DNA of 64,000 bases from Phenylobacterium sp. SCN 70-31 (GTDB taxonomy: Bacteria; Pseudomonadota; Alphaproteobacteria; Caulobacterales; Caulobacteraceae): NCBI RefSeq assembly GCF_001724605.1, contig NZ_MEEX01000019.1, positions 56,416 to 120,415 of the forward strand. The letters run 5' to 3'. The first letter of the stretch is position 1; the number at the start of each line of letters is the position of its first letter. Below the pieces are notes generated by a model. The model saw only the letters and a program-made list of their open reading frames with translations. It did no database searches and was not told where the DNA came from. The position numbers and the translations under genes are program-made. Of this stretch, positions 51,552-59,317 are shown in pieces.

Positions 51552-51878
51552 ATGGCCCAGCTCAACATCGACGTGAACGGCCGCCCCTATGCCGTCGGCT
51601 GCGAAGACGGGCAGGAGGGTCACCTGCTGGAGCTGGCCAGGCTGTTCGACCATCAGGTGCGGCAGGTCAGCCAGGACATGGGCCAGCTCGGCGACACGCG
51701 CCTGTTCCTGATGGGCGCGCTGCTGCTGGCCGACGAACTGCTCGACGCGAAGAACCGCCTGGCGGCCCTCCAGGTCGAGGTGGGCCGTCTCCAGGCCGAC
51801 CGGTCCCGCATCGAGACCCGGGCCGTCGGCGCCCTGGAAGCCGCCGCCGCCAAGATCGAGAAGCTCGCGGCGGCGTAA
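51552..51878 (+). CDS. zapA: Cell division protein ZapA
   Basis: A 108-residue ZapA. The N-terminal head 'LNIDVNGRPYAVGCEDGQEGHLLELARLFDHQVRQV' is the ZapA domain and the rest is a coiled coil ('LLLADELLDAKNRLAALQVEVGRLQAD'). ZapA binds FtsZ and bundles protofilaments at the division site. It is translated from an operon with zauP. In many proteobacteria zapA is followed by 6S RNA and the cyclo-ligase gene; here a minus-strand desaturase gene lies in between. Confidence 0.93.
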   Translation: MAQLNIDVNGRPYAVGCEDGQEGHLLELARLFDHQVRQVSQDMGQLGDTRLFLMGALLLADELLDAKNRLAALQVEVGRLQADRSRIETRAVGALEAAAAKIEKLAAA

Positions 51879-51888
51879 TCCCTCCCTA

Positions 51889-52929
51889 CTAAGGGCGGGA
51901 CCGCCGCATCCGCGCGACCAGCTTGCCCAGGGCCGGGAACAGCTCGCGCTCCTCGGCGCGGCGGTAGTCGTGATTGGCCGGCAGCGCCTCGACCAGCCGG
52001 CGGTGGGCCTCGCCGAGGTTGTGATAAGGCAGGCGCGGCATCAGGTGGTGCAGGGCGTGGTAGCGCAGGCCCACGGGCGCCCACAGGAACGGCAGCAGCG
52101 CCGGCGGCGGCACGTTCACCGAATCCAGGAACTGGTCCAGGGGCGCCATCACCTCTCCGTCGTTGTCCCAACGATGCGCCACCGCGGTGCGGACCTGGTT
52201 CAGGAAGGTCATCACCGCGAAGATCGCAACACCGACGATCAGCACCCGCCAAGGCAGCACGCCGGTCGCGGCCAGGCCGATCAGGCCCCAGCTCCACAGC
52301 CAGCAGGCGATCTCCTGCGCCAGCCAGGGCGCGCGGCCGGCGCGGTCGAAGTCCTCGCGCGAGAAGTGGGTGTTGATGACCATGCCCGAGGCCTTGGCGA
52401 TCGTGAACCGCCGCACCGCCGGGATGAGGAAGCCCAGCGGAGCCAGCACCGCGAAGCGCAGCACGGTCCCCACCGGCGCCAGCAGGGCTATGCCCAGGAA
52501 CACCGCCAGTTCGTAGAGAGGCCGCCGCGCGAGCGGATGATACTCGGGGTCGCGGGCTGTGCCGTAGCGGTCCTTGGCGTGGTGGAGGATGTGGACGCCC
52601 TCGTACAGCAGCGACGGCGTCAGCCACGGCACGCCGATCGCCACGTTCCAGGCGAAGTGGAAGAACGGAACGTCGTCCCGGCGCAAGTGCGTCAGCTCGT
52701 GGATGAAGCTGATCCCGCGGTACAGCGCCAGGACGCAGACAGCGCCTGCGATCCACGCCCAGCCGGCAGACGTCGAGGTGGCCGCGATCCAGAAGCTGAG
52801 CCAGGTGACGGCCGCCGTGACGGCCAAGTCTGTCCAATAGACCTTCGGATCGGCCCGCGTGAGGTCGCGGGCGATGTCGTTGGCCTGGCGGGCGAGGCTT
52901 TGTCCGGCGATGTCGGCGTGTGCGTTCAA
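51889..52929 (-). CDS. Membrane fatty acid desaturase
   Basis: A ~346-residue membrane desaturase. The three His boxes are present: 'HELTHL' (HxxxH), 'GVHILHHAKDRYG' (HxxHH), and 'RYHALHHLMPRLPYHNL' (HxxHH), which bind the di-iron centre. Hydrophobic segments lie between them. It should introduce double bonds into acyl chains or modify a related lipid. The start is uncertain: TTG at 52927-52929 is chosen as nearest to a credible N-terminus, while GTG at 53001 is an alternative with a low-quality extension. It is convergent with zapA. Confidence 0.85.
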   Translation of the reverse strand: MNAHADIAGQSLARQANDIARDLTRADPKVYWTDLAVTAAVTWLSFWIAATSTSAGWAWIAGAVCVLALYRGISFIHELTHLRRDDVPFFHFAWNVAIGVPWLTPSLLYEGVHILHHAKDRYGTARDPEYHPLARRPLYELAVFLGIALLAPVGTVLRFAVLAPLGFLIPAVRRFTIAKASGMVINTHFSREDFDRAGRAPWLAQEIACWLWSWGLIGLAATGVLPWRVLIVGVAIFAVMTFLNQVRTAVAHRWDNDGEVMAPLDQFLDSVNVPPPALLPFLWAPVGLRYHALHHLMPRLPYHNLGEAHRRLVEALPANHDYRRAEERELFPALGKLVARMRRSRP

Positions 52930-53124
52930 GACGCCCGATGTAAGCCGCGCGGGGCCGCCGCCCAAGGGGAAAGCGACGCCGCGACGCCAGGGCGCGCCCA
53001 CCCGCGCTCCCGCGGTGCGAACAAGGGCGCGCGCGTCGGCGCTTGAGGCGGGGGCGTCGGCGTCCTACCTTACGCTCGGCGGGTCCTGCTGCGGCTCTCG
53101 TCGAAGGCGAACATATTCCAGCGA

Positions 53125-53258
53125 CCTTAATTCACTCATAGGGAGCTGTCCCTGCCGGGGATCGTGGTCCTCGGCAACACGGCGCCCACCTGGTCTATCC
53201 AGGTCGAGGGAATTGAACTGACCTTCACGGCTCTTCGCGGCGCCGCCACCCGTCTCCC
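53125..53258 (+). ncRNA. ssrS: Candidate 6S RNA (ssrS)
   Basis: The ~320 bp before the cyclo-ligase gene hold no homologous reading frame but have strong RNA structure. GGGAG at 53141 can pair with CTCCC at 53254. CGGCGCC (53180-53186) pairs with GGCGCCG (53239-53245) and encloses the hairpin ACCTGG/CCAGGT (53188-53204). A further GCCG/CGGC hairpin lies at 53154-53175. 6S RNA commonly sits between zapA and this ligase (fau) in proteobacteria. The exact ends and strand extent are guesses, and the closing stem is short, so confidence is modest. Confidence 0.4.
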
Positions 53259-53310
53259 GTTGCAGGCCGGTTTCCTGTTGCAGGCCCGTTTCCTGTTGCA
53301 GGCCCGTCCC
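53259..53310 (+). repeat. 18-bp tandem repeat upstream of the cyclo-ligase gene
   Basis: Three units of GTTGCAGGCC(G/C)GTTTCCT begin at 53259, 53277 and 53295; the third is incomplete. Eighteen bases keep the reading frame open into the following gene, but the sequence is just upstream of the chosen GTG start. It may be part of a leader or a slippage product. Confidence 0.75.
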
Positions 53311-53325
53311 GCTATAGCCGGGTCC

Positions 53326-53883
53326 GTGGACCCCAAGGCCGAACTGCGAACCCGGATGCGCGCCCTGCGCCGGCGGCTGGCCGCCGAAGCGCCGGACGCG
53401 GGCGTTCGCGCGGCGGCGAACCTGCCGCCCGGCTGGCCGGGCCGCCCGGTGGGCGCCTATGGCCTCTATCACCCCACGGGCTCGGAGCTCGACCCTTCGG
53501 CGATCCGGCTCGATGGCGAGCGCGCCCTGCCCGCCGTGATCGCGCGCGCCGCGCCGCTGGTCTTCCGCCGGCACGCGCCCGGGGGACCGCTCGCCCCGGA
53601 CGCCCTGGGGATCGCCGCGCCGACCGAGGCGGCCGGACACGTCTGGCCCGATGTCCTGTTCGCCCCGGTCCTGGCCTTCGACCGGCGGGGCGGCCGGCTG
53701 GGCCAGGGCGGCGGCTTCTACGACCGCACCATCGCCGACCTCCGCGCGCGGGGGCCGCTGCTGGTGGTGGGTGTGGCCTTTGCGGGACAGGAGCTTCCAG
53801 AAGTTCCCATCGAGGCCCACGACGCGCGCCTCGACGCCATTCTGACGGAGACGGCCTTCATCCCCGTCGCTACAGGAACCTGA
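53326..53883 (+). CDS. fau: 5-formyltetrahydrofolate cyclo-ligase
   Basis: A 185-residue enzyme that converts 5-formyl-THF to 5,10-methenyl-THF with ATP. The N-terminal 'KAELRTRMRALRRRLA' and the strongly conserved 'VLAFDRRGGRLGQGGGFYDRTIADL' (ATP/folate site) identify it, and the C-terminal 'EVPIEAHDARLDAILTE' is the family end block. GTG 53326 starts the homology; an upstream continuation through the 18-bp repeat is possible but unlike the family. It overlaps the YmdB-like gene by one base (TGATG). Confidence 0.93.
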   Translation: MDPKAELRTRMRALRRRLAAEAPDAGVRAAANLPPGWPGRPVGAYGLYHPTGSELDPSAIRLDGERALPAVIARAAPLVFRRHAPGGPLAPDALGIAAPTEAAGHVWPDVLFAPVLAFDRRGGRLGQGGGFYDRTIADLRARGPLLVVGVAFAGQELPEVPIEAHDARLDAILTETAFIPVATGT

Positions 53884-54722
53884 TGCGTTTCGCCTTCTTC
53901 GGAGATGTGGTCGGCCGTTCGGGCCGCGACGGCCTGGCCGAACACCTGCCCGCCCTGCGCCGCCGGCTGGGCCTGGAGTTCGTGATCGTCAACGCCGAGA
54001 ACGCCGCCGCCGGCTTCGGGATCACCGAGGCCACCGCGCGCGAGCTGTTCGACGCCGGCGCCGACTGCCTCACCCTGGGCAACCACTCGTGGGACCAGAA
54101 GGAAGCGCTGACCTACATCGTACGCGAGCCGCGACTGATCCGACCGCTGAACTATCCGCCGATGGCCGCCGCGCCGGGCCGCGGCGCCCAGCTCTTCGAC
54201 ACCCCGGACGGCAAGCGCATCCTGGTGGTGAACCTGCTGGGCCGGGTGTTCATGGACGCCCTGGACGACCCCTTCGCCGCGGTCGACAGGGAGCTGGAGG
54301 CCTGCCCCCTGGGCGCGGTCGCCGACGCGATCGTGGTCGACATGCACGCCGAAGCCACGTCCGAGAAGATGGCGATGGGCCACTTCTGCGACGGCCGCGC
54401 CACCCTCGTGGTGGGCACCCACAGCCACGTCCCGACCGCCGACGCCCAGGTCCTGCCCGGCGGCACGGCCTATCAGACCGACGCCGGCGCCTGCGCCGAC
54501 TACGACAGCGTGATCGGCAACCAGAAGGAAGAGCCGCTGCGCCGGTTCACCACCCGCATCTCGGGCGGTCGCTACAAACCCGCCGAAGGCCCGGCGACGG
54601 TCTGCGGGGTCTTCGTGGAGACCGATCCGACCTCGGGCCTCGCCCGCCGCATCGAACCCATCCGCATCGGAGGGCGCCTCAAGGAGACGGTGCCCGGCCT
54701 GGAGGCGGCTGGCGCGTTCTAG
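53883..54722 (+). CDS. YmdB-family metallophosphoesterase (TIGR00282)
   Basis: A 279-residue phosphoesterase. Metal-binding blocks are 'FFGDVVGRSGRDGL', 'VIVNAENAAAGFGIT', 'TLGNHSWDQKEAL' and 'VVDMHAEATSEKMAMGHFCDGRATLVVGTHSHVPTAD', all diagnostic. Bacillus YmdB hydrolyses 2',3'-cyclic nucleotides and affects biofilm and motility; whether this protein does the same is unknown. It is coupled to fau (start overlaps stop), an arrangement seen in several alphaproteobacteria from memory. Confidence 0.93.
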   Translation: MRFAFFGDVVGRSGRDGLAEHLPALRRRLGLEFVIVNAENAAAGFGITEATARELFDAGADCLTLGNHSWDQKEALTYIVREPRLIRPLNYPPMAAAPGRGAQLFDTPDGKRILVVNLLGRVFMDALDDPFAAVDRELEACPLGAVADAIVVDMHAEATSEKMAMGHFCDGRATLVVGTHSHVPTADAQVLPGGTAYQTDAGACADYDSVIGNQKEEPLRRFTTRISGGRYKPAEGPATVCGVFVETDPTSGLARRIEPIRIGGRLKETVPGLEAAGAF

Positions 54723-54738
54723 GCGCAGCCTGGATTTC

Positions 54739-54820
54739 GACCGCGAACGAACGCGAACAGAACGAGGGTGGGAGGCCGCGCTGGCGCTCGTTCGCGTCTT
54801 TTCGCGTTCGTTCGCGGTTC
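54739..54820. repeat. Inverted-repeat element at the YmdB/hybrid-kinase convergence
   Basis: ACCGCGAACGAACGCGAA (54740-54757) and its exact complement TTCGCGTTCGTTCGCGGT (54801-54818) flank a ~43-bp centre. The arms themselves repeat CGCGAA and CGAACG words. It sits between convergent genes and resembles the 10952-11163 element in arm words (ACCGCG...AA). A terminator or a non-autonomous repeat is possible. Confidence 0.7.
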
Positions 54821-54842
54821 AAAAAGGCCGCTTCGCGGCGCT

Positions 54843-56582
54843 CTACGCCGCCGCGTCCGAGCCTTCCGCCCGGGCGCTTCGGCCGGCGAGCGCCAGGCTG
54901 ATGGCGCCGATCAGGGCCGCCGGCTGGACAGGCTTGTGCTGAAGGGCGTCGAAGCCCATCGCCTTCAGCCGCGCCTCCTCGCCGGCCATCGCGTCGGCGG
55001 TCAGCGCGATCACCGGCACATCGGAGCGTCCCGCCTGGCCGTCGCGGATCCGGCCCACCGCCTCGACCCCGTCCATCGTCGGCATGTGGACGTCCATCAG
55101 CACGACATCGAAGGCCGAGAGGCGCAGGCGATCCAGCGCCTGAGCGCCGTCGGCGGCCGTCTCGACCACGGCGCCTGACGCTTCCAGCACCGCGCGCGCC
55201 ACGGTCTGGTTGATGGGGTTGTCGTCGGCCACGAGGATGCGCAGCGGCGGCAGCGCCTGGGCGTTCGCGTCCACCGGGCCGATCTCGACCTCGGCCTCGG
55301 GCAACGGCAGCCAGACGCGGAACGTCGAGCCGGCGCCCGACGCGCTCTCGACGGTGATCTCCCCGCCCATCATGGACGCCAGCTTGCGACAGATGGACAG
55401 GCCCAGGCCCGTTCCGCCGTAGCGCTTCGCCGTCGCCGCGTCGGCCTGGGCGAAGGGGCGGAAGATCTGGTTCACCTGATCGGAGCTCATCCCGATCCCC
55501 GTGTCCGCGACCGTGATCAGGACGCCGCCGTCCCCATCGGCCCCCGGCGCAGGGGCCAGATGGATGCGCACCTGCCCGTGCTCGGTGAACTTCAGCGCAT
55601 TGGAGACGAGATTCTGAAGAATCTGGCGCACCCGGGTCTCGTCGCCCAGCACGCGCCGCGGCAGGCCGGGTGCGGCTTCGCATGTCAGCCCCAGACGCTT
55701 CGCCGCCGCCGCCTCGGCCCAGAGCTCGACCGTCTGGTCGCCCAGCGTCGCGAGGTCGAAGGCGGCCACCTCGAGGTCCATCCGGCCGGCCTCGATCTTC
55801 GAGATGTCGAGCACGTCGTTGAGGATGGCCAGCAGGCCGTCGCCCGAACGCAGGATCGTGTCCACGAAGCCTTGCTGCTTGGAATCGAGCGAGGTCCGCT
55901 GGAGCGCCCGGGCCATGCCCAATACGCCGTTCAGGGGCGTGCGCAGCTCATGGCTCACCATCGCCAGGAACGCCGACTTGGCGTCGTTGGCCGCCTCAGC
56001 GTTGCGCTGGGCGTCGGCCAGGATCGCGGCGGTCCGCATGTTGGCCCGCGCCGAAGCCGCCACATAGGTCAGCAGAAGGAAGAGGCCGATGGTGAGCGTG
56101 ACCAGGGGCGCTCCCGAATAGCCGCCGAACACCACGGGCAGCACGAACCACATGAGCGCCGGCAGAACCCCCAGGGCCGCCAGGGCCACGGGGGATCGGA
56201 ACGAGAAGCCCTGCGCATGGACCATCATCCCGGCGAGGATCGCCATCGCCGCCAGGCGGAAGGCCTCCTGGCCGTCCAGCCAGTAGAGCGCGGCCAATCC
56301 GCACCATGTGGCGCTGGCCGACAGCATCGCGCCGGCGTAGGCGACCCTCGCACGCCGGCTCATCGCCCGCCCCAAGCCGACGGCGCGGGTCGAGATCCGA
56401 GTCCATGTCTCGGTGAACAGGAAGGCGGTGAGCCACCCCGCGCCGATGGCAGGGCCGTAGATGTAACCCGTCAGCAGGGCGGCGGCGCCGCCCACGGCGA
56501 GCCGCACGGCGAAGATCTGGCGCGCGGTGGCGGCCACCGCGTCCAGGCGTTCGTCCAGCAGACTCTTCGCCCTCGCGCTCAC
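54843..56582 (-). CDS. Hybrid sensor histidine kinase / response regulator
   Basis: A 579-residue inner-membrane protein with about six N-terminal helices (30-175) and no periplasmic domain. The HisKA box is '[23 protein letters not shown]' (His near 211). The HATPase domain has N-box '[16 protein letters not shown]', G1 'VADTGIGM' and G2 '[15 protein letters not shown]'. A receiver domain follows ('[12 protein letters not shown]', acceptor Asp in '[12 protein letters not shown]', about 500). There is no Hpt domain, so output passes to a separate phosphotransferase. The start is GTG at 56580-56582. The sensed signal is unknown; it may be related to membrane state. Confidence 0.92.
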   Translation of the reverse strand: MSARAKSLLDERLDAVAATARQIFAVRLAVGGAAALLTGYIYGPAIGAGWLTAFLFTETWTRISTRAVGLGRAMSRRARVAYAGAMLSASATWCGLAALYWLDGQEAFRLAAMAILAGMMVHAQGFSFRSPVALAALGVLPALMWFVLPVVFGGYSGAPLVTLTIGLFLLLTYVAASARANMRTAAILADAQRNAEAANDAKSAFLAMVSHELRTPLNGVLGMARALQRTSLDSKQQGFVDTILRSGDGLLAILNDVLDISKIEAGRMDLEVAAFDLATLGDQTVELWAEAAAAKRLGLTCEAAPGLPRRVLGDETRVRQILQNLVSNALKFTEHGQVRIHLAPAPGADGDGGVLITVADTGIGMSSDQVNQIFRPFAQADAATAKRYGGTGLGLSICRKLASMMGGEITVESASGAGSTFRVWLPLPEAEVEIGPVDANAQALPPLRILVADDNPINQTVARAVLEASGAVVETAADGAQALDRLRLSAFDVVLMDVHMPTMDGVEAVGRIRDGQAGRSDVPVIALTADAMAGEEARLKAMGFDALQHKPVQPAALIGAISLALAGRSARAEGSDAAA

Positions 56583-56768
56583 GTCGTCCCGCCCCCTTCA
56601 ACGGTCCCGACAGACAGCGGCCGCGCCTCCCCCGATGCGACGGCCTGTCGCAGGACGGTGCCCCAGAAACATGAACGGAGCCTTTTCGGAGCGCCGCGGG
56701 CGGGCTTTCCCCCGGCGTACGGCGCGGTCTAGGCTTGGGAGACAGCCGGTCGGAGGAGGATGGGCGGC

Positions 56769-57119
56769 ATGGCGAAGTTCCTGATCCGGGCGGTGATCGC
56801 CGCCCTGGGCCTGTGGGTCGCATCAAGGTTCGTCCCGGGCGTGCATATGGACGACACGGGCACGCTGGTTCTGGCGGCCCTGCTGCTGGGGATCGTGAAC
56901 GCGGTCGTGCGCCCGGTGGTGGTGATCCTGACGCTGCCGCTCACCCTGCTGACCCTGGGACTGTTCCTTCTGGTAGTGAACGCCGGGATGATCGGCCTGG
57001 TGGCCTGGTTCCTCGAAGGCTTCCGGGTCGACGGCCTGATCCCCGGCGTCCTGGCGGCGGTCATCACCGGCCTCGCCAGCTGGATCGGCGGGATCGCGCT
57101 CCGCGACGACCGGCGATAG
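56769..57119 (+). CDS. Phage holin family 4 / YvlD-like small membrane protein
   Basis: A 116-residue protein with four predicted helices ('LIRAVIAALGLWVASRFV', 'TLVLAALLLGIVNAVVRPVVVILTLPLTLLTLGLFLLVVNAGMI', 'IPGVLAAVITGLASWIGGI'). The NAVVRPV...LPLTLLTLGLFLLVVNA stretch is diagnostic of the Phage_holin_4_2/YvlD family, which despite its name is chromosomal and of unclear function. ATG 56769 has GGAGGA at the right distance and was preferred over ATG 56760. It does not suggest a prophage. Confidence 0.88.
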   Translation: MAKFLIRAVIAALGLWVASRFVPGVHMDDTGTLVLAALLLGIVNAVVRPVVVILTLPLTLLTLGLFLLVVNAGMIGLVAWFLEGFRVDGLIPGVLAAVITGLASWIGGIALRDDRR

Positions 57120-57134
57120 GCCCCTTTGGGCGCT

Positions 57135-57815
57135 TCAGAGCAGCCCGGCCAGCAGGTTGATCGTCAGCGCCAGGATGAGGGTGTTGAAGACGAAGGCGAT
57201 GAGGCTGTGGGCCGTGCCCAGCCGGCGCAGGCCCTTGCCGGTGAAGGCCACGTCCGCGGTCTGGGCGGCGACGCCGATGACCACGGCGAAGTGCAGGAAA
57301 TCCCAGTAGTCGGGCGCCTCGCCGCCCGGAAAGGCCAGGCCGCCGCGGTCGGCTCCGGTCTCGGTGTGCGGCGTGTAGTATTCGTGGGCGTAGTGGACGG
57401 CGAAGACGGTCTGCATCGTCAGCCAGGAGGCCGTCAGCGTCACGGCCGCGCCGGCGATGCGCAGGGCCCGGCCCAAGCCGTCTTCATGCCGCGCCTGCGA
57501 CAGCTCCAGGGCGACGGCGGCCAGGCTGACGACGCAGGCGGCCAGGATCAGCAGCAGCACGGTGAGCCGGCCCTGGTCCTGCTGCGCCGCACGGGTCCGG
57601 ATCTCGGCCGGACCCTGGCCCGCCACGGCGTGCAGGGTCAGCCCGAGATAGGCGAAGCAGAAGGTGTTCCAGCCCGCCAGCACAGACACCGTCAGGCCGG
57701 GCCCCGGACCCGGACCGAGGGCCAGGGCGGCGCAGGCGCCGCCGGTCGCCGCCCCCAGCGCCAGCGCCGCCGCCAGGCGCGGCCGCCCCGAAAGCGCCGC
57801 GAACGGCCGGCTCAT
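57135..57815 (-). CDS. DUF1345 family membrane protein
   Basis: A 226-residue protein with about five membrane helices. 'GWNTFCFAYLGLTLHAV', 'HYAHEYYTPHTETGADRGGLAFPGGEAPDYWDFLHFAVVIGVAAQTADVAFTGKGLRRL' and 'HSLIAFVFNTLILALTINLLAGL' fit DUF1345, including the characteristic periplasmic 'FP...YxDFLHFA'. No function is known. The ATG overlaps the stop of the HATPase gene by four bases, suggesting shared transcription with that regulatory protein. Confidence 0.82.
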   Translation of the reverse strand: MSRPFAALSGRPRLAAALALGAATGGACAALALGPGPGPGLTVSVLAGWNTFCFAYLGLTLHAVAGQGPAEIRTRAAQQDQGRLTVLLLILAACVVSLAAVALELSQARHEDGLGRALRIAGAAVTLTASWLTMQTVFAVHYAHEYYTPHTETGADRGGLAFPGGEAPDYWDFLHFAVVIGVAAQTADVAFTGKGLRRLGTAHSLIAFVFNTLILALTINLLAGLL

Positions 57816-58324
57816 GCCAGCGCCAGTTCAAGCACGAGCCGATTGCGTCCTTTGCGCCGACGGTAGTCGGCGATGCGGCACCAGGCGCGGATCAGCTCCA
57901 GCCCCGCGCCACCGCCCCGCTCGACATTGGGGCCTTCGAAACACGCCTCCCGCGGGTCGAACGGCCGCCCCGCATCGGTCAGCGAGAGCCCGACCCATCC
58001 CGTCTTGCGCACGAACCGCAGACCGATGCGGCTGCCGGGCGGCGGAGCGCCGTGCTCGACCACATTGGCGATCCATTCCTCGACGACGATGGCCAGCCGG
58101 TCGGCCGTCTGGACCTCCAGCGCGCCCCCCGCAGCGAAGGCGCGGGCCAGATCCAGCGCACGACGCAATCCCGCCTCGTCGGCCGAAATTCGCGCGACAA
58201 GGGTATGAGATTCGGCGGGTGGGCGAAGCTGGTCTATGACGGGGCCTGGTTCGGAGGACTTCCAGATGCGCAGAGCGCTGATTGCAGGATTGCTGATGGC
58301 CGCCGGCCTGTCGACGCCGAGCAT
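57812..58324 (-). CDS. Anti-sigma-factor-like serine kinase (HATPase_c_2, RsbW/SpoIIAB type)
   Basis: A ~170-residue protein containing a GHKL ATPase domain. 'DRLAIVVEEWIANVVEHG' is the N-box, 'LSLTDAGRPFDP' the G1 and 'ERGGGAGLELIRAWC' the G2 motif. Proteins of this type phosphorylate STAS antagonists and bind sigma factors or other partners. The family homology starts near residue ~35, so the first 30 or so residues are uncertain. ATG 58324 has GAGGG upstream, but its 5' end overlaps the oppositely directed FecR gene by 59 bases. It may partner the STAS and SpoIIE proteins encoded 1-4.5 kb away. Confidence 0.75.
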   Translation of the reverse strand: MLGVDRPAAISNPAISALRIWKSSEPGPVIDQLRPPAESHTLVARISADEAGLRRALDLARAFAAGGALEVQTADRLAIVVEEWIANVVEHGAPPPGSRIGLRFVRKTGWVGLSLTDAGRPFDPREACFEGPNVERGGGAGLELIRAWCRIADYRRRKGRNRLVLELALA

Positions 58325-58703
58325 CGCCCTCGCTGAGATCGGACGCATCAAGAGCGTCGCCGGGACCGCGACAGTGATGCGCGACCGTGCGCCCCAGCCG
58401 GCGGCGCCGGGCTATCTGCTCCGGGTCAGCGACGTCCTGGTCACGGGCCCGAACGGCCGGATCGGCATCACCTTCGCCGACAACAGCCGCTTCTCCATCG
58501 GCCCCAACAGCCGGATCTCGATCAGCCAGTTCGAGTTCGACGACACCACCCACAAGGGCCGCTCGCTCACCACCGTCGACCGCGGCGCCCTGGGCGTCGT
58601 CTCGGGGCAGATCGCCAAGGAAAACAAGGACGCGATGAAGGTGCGCACCCCCACGTCGCTGCTGGCGGCGCGGGGCACGACCTTCGTGGTCGAGGTGCCA
58701 TGA
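58266..58703 (+). CDS. Secreted FecR-domain protein
   Basis: A 145-residue protein with a Sec signal (MRRALIAGLLMAAGLSTPSIALAE) and a FecR-type domain: 'IGRIKSVAGTATVMRDRAPQPAAPGYLLRVSDVLVTGPNGRIGITFADNSRFSIGPNSRISISQFEFD', the beta-helical FecR signature with xDxxxTGxxGRxxxxFxDxxxxxxGPNS. Unlike the classic FecR it has no anti-sigma domain or membrane anchor. It is coupled to the OmpA lipoprotein gene (ATGA). A periplasmic sensing or scaffold role beside the CHASE2 phosphatase is inferred. Confidence 0.85.
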   Translation: MRRALIAGLLMAAGLSTPSIALAEIGRIKSVAGTATVMRDRAPQPAAPGYLLRVSDVLVTGPNGRIGITFADNSRFSIGPNSRISISQFEFDDTTHKGRSLTTVDRGALGVVSGQIAKENKDAMKVRTPTSLLAARGTTFVVEVP

Positions 58704-59278
58704 GCGCGCGGGCGGTTCTCGCCGCCACCCTCGGGGCCGGCCTGCTGGCCGGGTGCGCCTCGTCCAGCGTCAGCCTCCTGCAGGACGCCGGCGGCGGAAC
58801 GGGCGCCGTGGCGGTCCTCGACGCCGAGACGGAATCCGAACTGGGCGCGCTCACCGAGGCCAACACGCAGGCCCGCCTGGGCGGCGGCGCCCTGTCGGTG
58901 CGGCCCGCCGACGCTTCGCGCTACGCCGACCTCATGGCGTGGCTGCCCGCGCCGCCGCGCGTCTATGTGATGTACTTCAAGCTTGGGACCACGGAACTGG
59001 ACCCCGGCTCGCAGCCGGTGCTGGCGGCGCTGCGCGAGATCGTCAACGAGCGGTCCGACGTGCAGATCACCGGCCATACCGACACGGTCGGCGCATCCGA
59101 CGCCAACGACCGGCTGTCGCTGGATCGGGCGGTCGAGATCCGCGCCGCCCTCGTCCGGCTGGGCCTGCCCCTGGCGAACGCCAAGGTCAGTGGCCGCGGC
59201 GAGCGCGAGTTGCTCCTCCCCACCGCGGACGGCGTGGCCGAGCCGGCCAACCGGCGCGTCGAGGTGATCGTCCGCTAA
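58700..59278 (+). CDS. OmpA-family peptidoglycan-binding lipoprotein
   Basis: A 192-residue lipoprotein. The signal ends in lipobox 'LLAGC' with Cys at about 19. A C-terminal OmpA domain follows (~90-192): 'VYVMYFKLGTTELDPGSQPVLAALREIVNERSDVQITGHTDTVGASDANDRLSLDRAVEIRAALVRLGL' and 'GRGERELL'. The domain binds diaminopimelate in peptidoglycan through the conserved Asp and Arg. It probably ties the FecR protein or its complex to the cell wall from the outer or inner membrane. Start overlaps the FecR stop. Confidence 0.88.
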   Translation: MSARAVLAATLGAGLLAGCASSSVSLLQDAGGGTGAVAVLDAETESELGALTEANTQARLGGGALSVRPADASRYADLMAWLPAPPRVYVMYFKLGTTELDPGSQPVLAALREIVNERSDVQITGHTDTVGASDANDRLSLDRAVEIRAALVRLGLPLANAKVSGRGERELLLPTADGVAEPANRRVEVIVR

Positions 59279-59317
59279 CGCGGCCGTGAAGCCCGACGTC
59301 GAGGCCCCTGAGATCGT

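Noticed and set aside
53164..53325. N-terminal extension of the cyclo-ligase through the repeats
   Set aside because: The extra 54 residues do not resemble the family and cross the structured RNA-like region.
56769..57119. Prophage remnant because of the phage-holin-like protein
   Set aside because: The family is a widespread chromosomal membrane protein; no other phage gene or attachment site is nearby.
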